Below are positions 6,820 to 13,736 of a DNA stretch of 32,871 nucleotides, piece after piece; position 1 is the stretch's first letter, and each line of letters starts with the position of its first letter. The stretch lies in the NCBI RefSeq assembly GCF_000725805.1, contig NZ_KL647134.1, forward strand, positions 293,540 through 326,410. The letters are read 5' to 3'. The notes under the pieces were generated by a model. The model saw only the letters and a list, made by a program, of their open reading frames with translations. It had not been told where the DNA came from and searched no databases. Source of the DNA: Streptomyces xanthophaeus. Lineage in GTDB: Bacteria; Actinomycetota; Actinomycetes; Streptomycetales; Streptomycetaceae. The translations under genes were made by a program, and so were the position numbers.

Positions 6820-8285
6820 CTGCTTTCCGCGACCTGGGTCGACGGTGGCGCATCCAGCCTGGTCGCGACCCAGGCCCCCACCAGGGCCACGGCCGCCATC
6901 GGCAGGAAGACGACCACGAACGCGGCCGGGTGCGAGGCCCCCGCCCCGTCCGTGAGCGCGTGGCCCGCGCCCACCGCGCCTCCGCCCAGCGCCGCGAAGG
7001 CGGCTCCGCCCGCCGCCAGCAGCACCACGTTGGCCAGCGCGTCCGAGATCTGCAGCGCCGCCGAGTTCGCCCCGGCCTCCGCCGGAGCGGACAGCTTCAG
7101 CAGCAGCACGCTCGTCGAGCCGATGACGAGACCCATCCCCAGGCACCCCAGCGCCCACGCCAGCGCCAGCGTCCACACCGGCACCGACTCGATCAGCACC
7201 GCCGGGGCCGCGGCGATCGCGACGGCCACCATCACCATCCCGAGGACCATCAGCCGCTCCCGGTACGGCGCCATCCGCCCCTTCGACTGCACCCACGAGC
7301 CCCCGGCCCAGGTCAGCCCGCCCAGCGCGAGCGAGAACCCGGCCATCGTCGGGCTCAGCCCCCGCTGCGTGACCAGCATGAGCGGTACGAAGCTCTCCGC
7401 CGCGATGAACGACCCGGCGGCCACCCCGCGCAGCAGCACCACCGACGGCAGCCCGCGCCGCGCCAGGTAGGTCCCGCGCGGCAGCAGCCCCAGCACGGCC
7501 GGTACCAGCAGGGCCGCGCCCGCGATGCCCGGCAGCAGCGAGAGCCAGCGCAGGTCCTGGGCGGCGTACTGGAGCAGGCCCGCCCCGGCCGAGATGCCGA
7601 GGGCCAGCCGGATCCGCCGCCGGTCGAAGGCCACGGGCTCCCCGCCCACGGGCCCGGAGGCGGTGCGGCGTATCGCCGGCAGCGCGACGACGAGCGGGAC
7701 GACGACCAGCGCGGGTATCCCGAGGAACACCCACCGCCAGCCGAGGTGCTCGGTGACGGTCCCGGCGGCCAGCGGTCCGACGATCGACGGCACCACCCAG
7801 CTCGCGGCGAAGGCCGCCATGATCGCGGGGCGCAGCTGCTCCTCGTAGGCCCGGCTGACGACCACGTACAGGGCGACGATCACCAGCCCGCCGCCGAAGC
7901 CCTGGACGGCCCGGCCGAGGACGAACACCCACATCGTGGCGGCGGTCCCCGAGAACACCAGCCCGGCGGCGAAGGCGGCGATCCCGGTGGTCAGGGGCCG
8001 CAGCGGCCCCTGCCGGTCGGCCCACTGCCCGGACAGGACCATGCCGAAGAGGCTGGTGGTGAAGTAGGCGGAGAAGGCGAAGGCGTAGAGCCCGATCCCC
8101 TGGAGCTCCCGGGCGGCCACGGGCATGGCCGTACCGACGGCGGTGGCCTCGAAGGCGATCAGGAAGACGACGGAGATGATCCCGATGCTGAGCGTCCGGT
8201 ACGCCGGGGCGAGGATGCCGCTGGGCTGCGGGGTCGGCGGGGCCGCTGCGGTCTTCTCGGGCACGCGGCGTTCAAGGGCGCTCAT
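6816..8285 (-). CDS. MFS drug-exporter type transporter (DHA2-like)
   Basis: A 489-residue transporter with about 14 hydrophobic segments. Motif A appears as GMVLSGQWADRQGPLRPL and the antiporter motif C as VGPLAAGTVTEHLGWRWVF, both typical of drug:H+ antiporters of the DHA2 branch. I prefer the ATG at 8285 (MSALERRVPEK) to one at 8327: a -10-like TACTCT (8292-8297) lies six bases before it, which would make the message leaderless, and the longer form would place that box inside the gene. Its 3' end overlaps the promoter of the toxin-antitoxin operon, so read-through into that operon is possible. Substrate unknown. Confidence 0.9.
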   Translation of the reverse strand: MSALERRVPEKTAAAPPTPQPSGILAPAYRTLSIGIISVVFLIAFEATAVGTAMPVAARELQGIGLYAFAFSAYFTTSLFGMVLSGQWADRQGPLRPLTTGIAAFAAGLVFSGTAATMWVFVLGRAVQGFGGGLVIVALYVVVSRAYEEQLRPAIMAAFAASWVVPSIVGPLAAGTVTEHLGWRWVFLGIPALVVVPLVVALPAIRRTASGPVGGEPVAFDRRRIRLALGISAGAGLLQYAAQDLRWLSLLPGIAGAALLVPAVLGLLPRGTYLARRGLPSVVLLRGVAAGSFIAAESFVPLMLVTQRGLSPTMAGFSLALGGLTWAGGSWVQSKGRMAPYRERLMVLGMVMVAVAIAAAPAVLIESVPVWTLALAWALGCLGMGLVIGSTSVLLLKLSAPAEAGANSAALQISDALANVVLLAAGGAAFAALGGGAVGAGHALTDGAGASHPAAFVVVFLPMAAVALVGAWVATRLDAPPSTQVAESS

Positions 8286-8466
8286 CGCCCCAGAGTAAGG
8301 TGCGTAGCTCGGTCTCGACCCTGTCATTTCGACCGATCCCGTTCTCGGTCCCGGGACCTAGGCCCCGCCGGACTGTGAACGGGGCATGGCAGTCGTGTTG
8401 CGGCCCCCGCGGATCCCTTCCCCCGCCGCGCGGCCCCTCGTACGGTCTTACACATCACCACCACAC

Positions 8467-8538
8467 AGCCGTGTGCCCGAGTGGTTGAGGGGCTCGCCTG
8501 CAAAGCGAGTTACGCGGGTTCAATTCCCGCCACGGCTT
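8467..8538 (+). tRNA. tRNA-Cys (GCA)
   Basis: Acceptor arms AGCCGTG (8467-8473) and CACGGCT (8531-8537) pair over 7 bp. The anticodon stem CTCGC/GCGAG encloses loop CTGCAAA with anticodon GCA at 8500-8502. The T arm is GCGGGTTCAATTCCCGC. CCA is not encoded. The 3' part, from the anticodon stem on, is the left attachment copy of an integrated element, and integration has restored a complete tRNA. Confidence 0.95.
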
Positions 8539-8539
8539 C
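8497..8539 (+). repeat. attL: 43-bp direct repeat inside tRNA-Cys
   Basis: Identical over 43 bases to 12451-12493, from CCTGCAAAG in the anticodon stem-loop to CGGCTTC just past the discriminator base. Bases on either side differ between the copies, so these are the limits of the identity. Confidence 0.9.
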
Positions 8540-8560
8540 TACTGCCTTGAACAGGCGAAA

Positions 8561-8597
8561 CGAGAGGGCAGTACCCCAGAAGGGTGCCGCCCTCTCG
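8561..8597 (+). terminator. element-supplied hairpin after tRNA-Cys
   Basis: CGAGAGGGC (8561-8569) pairs with GCCCTCTCG (8589-8597) around a 19-base loop, 22 bases after the tRNA. It lies inside the element and probably replaces the original tRNA terminator that was moved to 12500. Confidence 0.45.
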
Positions 8598-8602
8598 GTC
8601 AT

Positions 8603-8624
8603 CCGTCTCAGTCTCCGTCTCAGT
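8603..8624 (+). repeat. 22-bp repeat near the left end, partner at 12315-12336
   Basis: An internally repeated CCGTCTCAGT / CCGTCTC motif that recurs with three mismatches in 22 at 12315-12336, on the same strand and near the other end of the element. The placement suggests integrase arm-type or excisionase sites. It overlaps the last codons of the 197-aa gene. Confidence 0.4.
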
Positions 8625-9213
8625 TGGGCCGTGGGGCGGAGTCATTTCCCTGCAATGACTCGCTCACAGCATCGATCAGGTCGCTGTGTGCCCGTCCGAG
8701 TGCAGGCCTTTGTTGTTCCTCGCGCGCCTGCCACCCCACCCTGGTTTCGTCCGTAGCAGTCACGATGCCGTCGGCCCACTCCTTAATCCCTTCGTTGTAC
8801 TCCTCGATCAACTGCCAGAGCACACGGGCCGCCTGATGCACCCGAGCGGGGCCGACGAGCCGCAGGGGGAAATAGGCCCTCCGAATCTCGTTCATGCTCG
8901 TGGCATAGGCGTCCCAGACGTCAGGGGATGCCTCAATCTCTAGATCGAACATGCGCGTCACGTTGGATGCCGCAATGGTGAACCTGTCGTATGCCTCAAG
9001 CATGAGGACCGCCGCGCGTTTCCTCTCGTCCCTCAGCCAATGATCGTGTTGAGCACGCTCCTGGGCCCGCGCCTGTTCGAGCGTCGCGCGTGCTGTGGTC
9101 TCCGCTCCCATACGCGCTCCGCGGACCGCAGCCAGTCCGCCCATGGCTGCGCCGCCAAGCCCCCCGACCAGGCCGACGCCCGCCGTCACTATCGCCACAA
9201 GTCCTTCGTCCAT
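8620..9213 (-). CDS. membrane-anchored coiled-coil protein of the element, unknown function
   Basis: A 197-residue protein with one N-terminal hydrophobic segment (about 5-32, Gly/Ala/Val-rich: VGLVGGLGGAAMGGLAAV), then a charged, probably coiled-coil region (about 38-70, RATLEQARAQERAQHDHWLRDERKRAA) and a helical cytoplasmic remainder. I do not recognise a family; small proteins of this design are common in actinomycete islands and phage-related loci. The ATG at 9213 lacks a clear Shine-Dalgarno. It lies between the integrase remnant and the tRNA, intact, unlike the integrase. Confidence 0.7.
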   Translation of the reverse strand: MDEGLVAIVTAGVGLVGGLGGAAMGGLAAVRGARMGAETTARATLEQARAQERAQHDHWLRDERKRAAVLMLEAYDRFTIAASNVTRMFDLEIEASPDVWDAYATSMNEIRRAYFPLRLVGPARVHQAARVLWQLIEEYNEGIKEWADGIVTATDETRVGWQAREEQQRPALGRAHSDLIDAVSESLQGNDSAPRPN

Positions 9214-9307
9214 AGGGGCAGGATGTCGCGACTAGAGACCGGACAGGACGGGATTCGGCAGGATGGGCCGTACCTCTCCTTCCGCGGAACTGTGGCCCGT
9301 AGCCGCC

Positions 9308-10263
9308 CTAGCCAGCTGGCAGAGACTTCCCAGCGTCTCCATCCTCATCGTCGTCCGGCCGGTCAGCCGCGGGCTTCCAGATCAGCCCGTCGACCTGCCG
9401 TGCCACATCGGTCCGCACCGCGTCCACCATGTGCTGGTATCGCGCGGCCATGGCCGTGGTCGACCACCCAATGAGGCCCATGACGGCCCGCTCGGGTACG
9501 CCGAGGATGAGCAGCACCGTGGCGGCGGTGTGGCGCGCGTCGTGCAGCCGCCCGTCTCGCACCTTCGCCTCCACCAGCAATGCCTTCCACTCGGCCCGTC
9601 CCTCCGGTGGGAAGGGCTGCGCCCGTGCTCGTTGGGGAACACCCAGTCCCCTTCTACCCAGCGCTTCCCAACGGCCCGTCGCTCCTCATCCTGGACCTTG
9701 CGGTGGGCTCGCAGCAGGTCGACAAGCTGCTCCGGGAGACCGACCGCGCGACGGCCGGCACGCGACTTGGTGACGGAGGTCTCCGGGTTGCTGCGCCGCC
9801 TCTCCGGGCAGTACCCAGCCTTCCCGTCCGCAGGGGTCGCTGCAGCCGTGCGCGTACTGCGGCCGGCGGCGACTCCGACGGACCACGAGGAACCCACCCT
9901 CCAGGTCTACGTCCTCCCACTTCAGGGCCAGCGCCTCCCCCTGACGCAGCCCGAGGGCGAGCGCGACGGCCCAGCGTGCCGAATTCCGCTGCCGACCAGA
10001 GGCCTTCAGGAGCCGCTGCACCTCTTTGACTGTGTAGGGCTCCGCCTCGTAGTCGCCCGTCTTCGGAGCCTTGGCCAACTGGACGGGGTTCTTGCCGAGG
10101 TAGCCGCGGCGTACGGCCTCGTTGAGTGCGGTGCGGAAGGTGCGGTGTACCTGGTGAGCGGTCGCGGGCTTGCTGCCGTTGGCCTGCATCTTCGCGTAGA
10201 AGATCTCGATATGCTCAGGCTTGAGCCTGTCGAGACGGTGCGCTCCAAGTCCGGGGATGAGGT
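9308..10263 (-). pseudogene. tyrosine site-specific integrase, N-terminally deleted and frameshifted
   Basis: Three frames together give the C-terminal two thirds of an actinomycete phage/AICE-type integrase. Frame 1: a core-binding segment HLIPGLGAHRLDRLKPEHIE, NPVQLAKAPK, and the first catalytic Arg in LGLRQGEALALKW. Frame 2, after a shift near 9821-9827: KAGYCPERRRSNPETSVTKS through DWVFPNEHGR. Frame 3, after a shift near 9610-9620: FPPEGRAEWKALLVEAK, then HDARHTAATVL (His-x-x-Arg), GW, and ARYQHM with the nucleophile Tyr. All catalytic residues remain but never in one frame. The first 60 or so residues are missing; sequence upstream of 10263 belongs to another gene. It would have used tRNA-Cys as its target. 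Confidence 0.85.
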
Positions 10264-10510
10264 GTGGAGCCCGTCCGGCGTCGTCGTCATGTCGCAGAAC
10301 AGCAGCACGTCCACGAGCTCGGGGCGCTCCAGCTTGAACTCGCTCTCCAACTCCTGCCGAAGCCCTCGCTCCTCAGCCTCCAAGACCGCGCAGGAGTGCC
10401 AAGGGTGCCACGCCCGCCCCCGGCAGCATCCTGCTCGGCCCTGCGCTACCGCAGATCGGTGCCGCCACGCCCTCGTCACGGATGGCATCCAAGATCTGTG
10501 CTCTGTGGAA
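10264..10510 (-). pseudogene. remnant of an HD-domain phosphohydrolase-type gene
   Basis: One minus-strand frame reads WHSCAVLEAEERGL, then a region ending ERPELVDVLLFCDMTTTPDG, which resembles the C-terminal part of actinomycete HD-domain proteins (HHSC..LEAEERGL..LVDALLYCDMTTTPDG). Just upstream a second frame reads QILDAIRDEG, so at least one frameshift lies between about 10410 and 10470. The sequence stops being HD-like where integrase-like sequence begins, at about 10263, which looks like a deletion junction. The family assignment is from memory of the motif, not a search. Confidence 0.5.
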
Positions 10511-10527
10511 AATTGCCAGGCGGTCAT

Positions 10528-11064
10528 CTACTTCTGCTTCGCCGGAAGCTTGGCAACGGCTTCATGCGCATACCAAAGCCTCTTGAGCGCCATAAAGATC
10601 GTGAACATGAGGTGCAGGAAAAGGAAGGACAGTAGACCAGTCCAAAGCGACCCAAGGGTCGATGTACTTGAGTGAGTAGCAGCAGCCAAGACTAATGCGA
10701 TCACTAGGCTGCACCCGACTACAACCGCCCAAGAAACATTGAAGAAGAGCTCACGCACTTGCTTAACGACAGCATGTTCAGGATCCAGCCCTTCATCCCG
10801 ACGAACACGCAAGCTGAGCGTAAACACGTTCGTCAGAAGCCCAAAAAGAAGCCCTGTGAAGACACCAATTCCACCAATCAATTTCGATACGTCCCGAACG
10901 TGAAAATGACCCAGATGGGTCATGACACCTGCGAAAACAGCGAGTAGCGCGGGACCTCCAACGAACGTCACATAGTCGGATGTCATTGCGCGATCTTTCT
11001 TGGCATCCCAGTACGTCTTGAAGTGAGCAGAACCGATCTTAGTGATGCTCCACTTAGCACTCAT
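10528..11064 (-). CDS. four-helix membrane protein of the element, unknown function, TTA codon
   Basis: A 178-residue protein with four hydrophobic segments (about 30-50, 62-84, 107-130, 137-160), a 29-residue polar N-terminus and short basic C-terminus. The loop between helices 2 and 3 is charged (RVRRDEGLDPEHAVVKQVREL). The ATG at 11064 has GGAGGT five bases upstream; an alternative five codons earlier lacks one. The start is 26 bases past the stop of the 304-aa gene, so they form a two-gene operon. Leu124 is a TTA codon (10693-10695), making translation depend on the bldA tRNA in streptomycetes. I do not recognise the family. Small multi-helix proteins after a soluble gene in islands are often effectors of phage-defence modules, but nothing here proves that. 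Confidence 0.8.
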   Translation of the reverse strand: MSAKWSITKIGSAHFKTYWDAKKDRAMTSDYVTFVGGPALLAVFAGVMTHLGHFHVRDVSKLIGGIGVFTGLLFGLLTNVFTLSLRVRRDEGLDPEHAVVKQVRELFFNVSWAVVVGCSLVIALVLAAATHSSTSTLGSLWTGLLSFLFLHLMFTIFMALKRLWYAHEAVAKLPAKQK

Positions 11065-11090
11065 AGGACCTCCGCCCACGCAGCCTCAGG

Positions 11091-12005
11091 TCACGCCTGC
11101 CAATCGCCGCGGCTGACCCCCATGAGATCAAGTGAAGCACCTACCTCTGACAACACCTCCCGCTGGAATGTGGCGTCATCAGGACGAACTCCGTCTGGAG
11201 TTTCAATCTGATACATGAACCGAGGGAAGTCCCTACCCACGACGATGGTTCGACTCTTCCCGTCCCGCTCAATACTGAGGTGCACCTCGTCCGGGTCAGG
11301 GATGCCCGTGGCGGTGAACACGGCTGACGGCGGGAGATCGCGCGCGAGAGCCCTTTCAAGCCACTCCTTCCTAAGGCGCGTACCGCGACCGCTCTTCGCC
11401 CTGTACTCCTGCGTACGGACCCCGACCGCTCCATCCGAATCCTGCACACGCACAAGAAAATTGATCTCCTGTAGTGCGGATTCCTGAATGAAAGCGTTCC
11501 AGGCGCTAGTGCTCTGAAGGGGCTCCCTGTCAACAACGAGTCGATCCGAATCGTATTCCTCTTTAAACCAATCACTAAATGGCGTCCAGAGTGACGTGAT
11601 GGCTGTAGATTGCCCGATCACTTCGGTTGCCCAGATAGCAGACTCACCCGATCGCGGAACAATAAAGCATTGCCTCAGAGGATAGGTCGGAGCATCGGTG
11701 GATTTGATATCGAAAGCATTGTCTCCAGTGTCCGTCGCTACGACGATCCCCGGGTTACCAAACTTCCCAGTTTCAACGGTTGACCACAGAACCCGCGACT
11801 CATCTTCAATTTTCTTGAGCCGAATGTAGTGCTCACTCTTCTGGAGAGAAACACCCTTGACTCCTAGCTTGTCATTCATGAAGCCATGGAGGATTTTAAA
11901 CAAGTCATGTCGCCGCGGGTTGAACTCCGCAACCATCCGGCGCGTATCCTTCTTCATGAATTGGCGAACCGACACCTCGTACAAGCAGAACTGGAACGAT
12001 GGCAT
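11091..12005 (-). CDS. 304-aa soluble protein of the element, unknown function
   Basis: A 304-residue soluble protein without signal peptide, membrane segment or a motif I recognise. It begins MPSFQFCLYEVSVRQF, contains a middle region with many aromatic residues (SLWTPFSDWFKEEYD), a basic stretch (YRAKSGRGTRLRKEWLERAL) and a beta-rich C-terminal part (EVHLSIERDGKSRTIVVGRDFPRF). The ATG at 12005 is preceded by GGGAGGT at good spacing. Codon use and GC are visibly less biased than in the host genes on either side, a sign of recent transfer. It is the first gene of the pair with the four-helix membrane protein and both frames are intact although the neighbouring integrase has decayed. Confidence 0.75.
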   Translation of the reverse strand: MPSFQFCLYEVSVRQFMKKDTRRMVAEFNPRRHDLFKILHGFMNDKLGVKGVSLQKSEHYIRLKKIEDESRVLWSTVETGKFGNPGIVVATDTGDNAFDIKSTDAPTYPLRQCFIVPRSGESAIWATEVIGQSTAITSLWTPFSDWFKEEYDSDRLVVDREPLQSTSAWNAFIQESALQEINFLVRVQDSDGAVGVRTQEYRAKSGRGTRLRKEWLERALARDLPPSAVFTATGIPDPDEVHLSIERDGKSRTIVVGRDFPRFMYQIETPDGVRPDDATFQREVLSEVGASLDLMGVSRGDWQA

Positions 12006-12450
12006 CAGGAACCTCCCAGGCTGGCAAGCCGACCCAGCTCGGCTCTGATCACATATAGTGCCGCATCCAGCGGTTCCTGACAGGGTTTAAGCGGAATCCG
12101 GCAGACAGACACCACCTCGCCCCCTTTGGTCCTGAACACCGAGTGCCACAGGCTGGACTCTCAGTAGAAGGCGACGTGGCGGTCGACCCCGCTCGACCGA
12201 GATCGACGTGACGTCTCCTCGCCCCCTGGGGGGCGTGCGCATCGAGCTCGCTGACCCCGTCGGAGCAACCACGGAGCACCAGGTTCGGTGTCGTGGCCCC
12301 CCTAGCCTCACCACCCGTCTCAGTTTCCGTCTCGTTCACAGGCGTACGCGGCTGTCCAAGCATGTCCGTCCAGTTTCTCCACGCCAGCGACCGCACGGGG
12401 GTGAACGGTAGTGAACGTCGACGTATCACCCCCTGACCAGCCAAGACAAA
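12006..12450. other. 445-bp non-coding right end of the element
   Basis: No credible gene. On the minus strand it should hold the promoter of the two-gene operon: ACTATATG around 12050-12060, a possible -10 (TATATG), without a clear -35. It also contains the 22-bp repeat at 12315-12336 and short repeats of GTGAACG near 12400-12415, close to the right attachment copy. Open frames across it have no start with a ribosome binding site and run through the att repeat. Confidence 0.4.
12315..12336 (+). repeat. 22-bp repeat near the right end, partner of 8603-8624
   Basis: Same orientation and 19 of 22 bases shared with 8603-8624. It lies about 115 bp inside the right att copy; the left copy lies about 65 bp inside the left att copy. 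Confidence 0.4.
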
Positions 12451-12493
12451 CCTGCAAAGCGAGTTACGCGGGTTCAATTCCCGCCACGGCTTC
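12451..12493 (+). repeat. attR: 43-bp direct repeat (tRNA-Cys 3' part)
   Basis: An exact copy of 8497-8539 without the 5' half of a tRNA, hence the distal attachment site. Immediately outside it lies a hairpin that would have followed the tRNA before integration. Confidence 0.9.
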
Positions 12494-12499
12494 GCGGCG

Positions 12500-12533
12500 G
12501 GCCGCTCAGGGGCTGGCGCTCCCCTGGGCGGCC
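12500..12533. terminator. hairpin outside attR, shared by the lipoprotein operon
   Basis: GGCCGCTCAGGGG (12500-12512) pairs with CCCCTGGGCGGCC (12521-12533) with one G-T pair and an 8-base loop. It is 38 bases past the lipoprotein stop on the minus strand. On the plus strand it would have stood seven bases after tRNA-Cys before the element arrived. Confidence 0.6.
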
Positions 12534-12571
12534 TTCGCCATGCCCGGACGGCGGCAGGCCGACGCGGCGGC

Positions 12572-13270
12572 TCAGCCGGCGTCGCGCTCCGGCAGACCAG
12601 CCGCCCGCGCGGGCAGCCCGCCGTCGTTCACACACCCCAGCTCCTCGGCCACAGCCAGCGCCGCGCCGTGGGTGATCGCGCGGTAGTCCTGCGCGAGCAC
12701 GGCGTCGCCCTTCCTCGTCCCCTGCTCGGTGAGCTGGACGCCGATGCGCAGCGGGATCTCCTCCGTGGATGCCGCACGGGAGCTGACGCAGTCGAAGCCG
12801 AGCGAGACGTGCTTGACCCCGGCGGAGACCCGCACCCCCTTGTCGTCCGGGCCCAGGAAGTCCTCCGACATCTGGATGTGCCGGCTCAGAGGCACGAAGT
12901 CCACGATCAGCCTTCGGACGTGGGGCTTCCCCGGCTGGGCCGCGACCTCGCACCGCGGGTGAGACATGTCCCTGATGGCCGCACCAGCCCGGTAGGCGTC
13001 CTCCAGCTGTTGTGCAGCAGCCTGGACATCCGGATTGTCCTCCTCGTCCCGCACCTTGAACTGCGTGGATCCGAGTACGCGCTCCAGCGCCTTGCCCCCC
13101 TCACCGGGGAAGAGCCCGGCACAGATCCGGTCAGCGCTGTAGACCGGCGATGCACTGGGCGAGGCCGACACCTCGGGCTTCCCGGCGGAGCACGCCGTGG
13201 AGGTGACGACGAGCACCACCAGGACGAGCGCCGCACCCGCCGGGCGGCGCCGCCCGCCGCCCGGGTTCAC
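12572..13270 (-). CDS. lipoprotein at the end of the mycosin operon
   Basis: A 232-residue exported lipoprotein. The N-terminus is basic then hydrophobic (PAGAALVLVVLVVTSTAC), with a lipobox-like STAC and Cys27 as the lipidation site. A short Ser/Pro linker follows and a mature domain with three further Cys. I do not recognise a named family. The GTG at 13270 overlaps the upstream stop (GTGA, 13267-13270), so it is the last gene of the type VII satellite operon; it probably works with the mycosin or the secreted substrates at the membrane surface. Confidence 0.8.
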   Translation of the reverse strand: MNPGGGRRRPAGAALVLVVLVVTSTACSAGKPEVSASPSASPVYSADRICAGLFPGEGGKALERVLGSTQFKVRDEEDNPDVQAAAQQLEDAYRAGAAIRDMSHPRCEVAAQPGKPHVRRLIVDFVPLSRHIQMSEDFLGPDDKGVRVSAGVKHVSLGFDCVSSRAASTEEIPLRIGVQLTEQGTRKGDAVLAQDYRAITHGAALAVAEELGCVNDGGLPARAAGLPERDAG

Positions 13271-13687
13271 TGCACGCCCTTCGTCTGCGCCTCGTGACCC
13301 TGCTGCCGGGCCAGGTCCGCCTCAAGGCGCTGCTCGTCCTTGGCGTGGGAACGGAGTGAGTAGTTCGGGCCGTTGGAGACGTTCACGCAGGCGGCCACGA
13401 GGGTCTTCACCTGGCTCTCCCAGAGCTCGTTGACCTTGAGCAGGGCGGCCCCGGTGGCGAAGCCCTCCTTGCTGAGCGCGCCCGCGGCGTCGGCGGTCGC
13501 GGTGGCGGCGTGCTTACCGTCCGTCTGCAGCCGGGAGTGGAGCTTGAACGCCTCGGTACCGCCGGCGCCGACGTGGTCCTGGTTCAGTTCGAGATCACCG
13601 CCGCCGTCCCCGCTCGCGGTTGAGTCGCATGGACACCTGGGCGGCGGCGGAGGCGCGCGCCGCCGGCCATTCCTCGTCGAACGACAT
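13267..13687 (-). pseudogene. small helical type VII secretion-associated protein, frameshifted
   Basis: An ATG at 13687 with AGGAGAG upstream begins MSFDEEWPAARASAAAQVSM, and that frame stops after 31 codons. From about 13620 on, the next frame continues as STASGDGGGDLELNQDHVGAGGTEAF and stays open to a TGA at 13267, ending in HEAQTKGVQ. Joined, the two give a protein of about 139 residues of the kind found beside mycosin genes in streptomycetes (MSFxEEW..., MRLN..., then an all-helical body). One extra base or two missing bases in 13612-13625 explains the break. The rest is intact and coupled to the lipoprotein gene, so a recent mutation or a sequencing error are both possible. Confidence 0.7.
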
Positions 13688-13736
13688 CGCGTGCTCTCCT
13701 GTGTCAGGTCAGGACGGATGGACCGGTCGGGTCAGT

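Larger units (their letters stand above)
8497..12493. mobile_element. degenerate integrated element in tRNA-Cys (about 4.0 kb)
   Basis: The element is bounded by an identical 43-bp repeat: the 3' part of tRNA-Cys (8497-8539) and a free copy at 12451-12493. All genes inside are on the minus strand: a 197-aa membrane-anchored protein, a ruined tyrosine integrase, an HD-domain remnant, a 178-aa four-helix membrane protein and a 304-aa protein. No replication, transfer or excisionase gene is visible, so it is a reduced island or a remnant of an AICE or prophage. The right half is clearly lower in GC than the flanks and has AT runs rare in this genome. With the integrase broken it is probably immobile. 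Confidence 0.85.

Noticed and set aside
6813..8378. Open frames on the plus strand opposite the second MFS gene
   Set aside because: Composition is low-complexity and the minus strand shows antiporter motifs A and C.
9263..10675. 470-codon plus-strand frame across the integrase remnant
   Set aside because: It overlaps three minus-strand frames with clear integrase motifs; its own product has no motif.
10528..12005. Direct assignment of the cargo pair as Kiwa (KwaA/KwaB)
   Set aside because: Only size and helix count agree; gene order is reversed and I see no DUF4868-like motif.
12049..12477. 142-codon minus-strand frame at the right end of the island
   Set aside because: It starts inside the att repeat, lacks a ribosome site and has no family resemblance.
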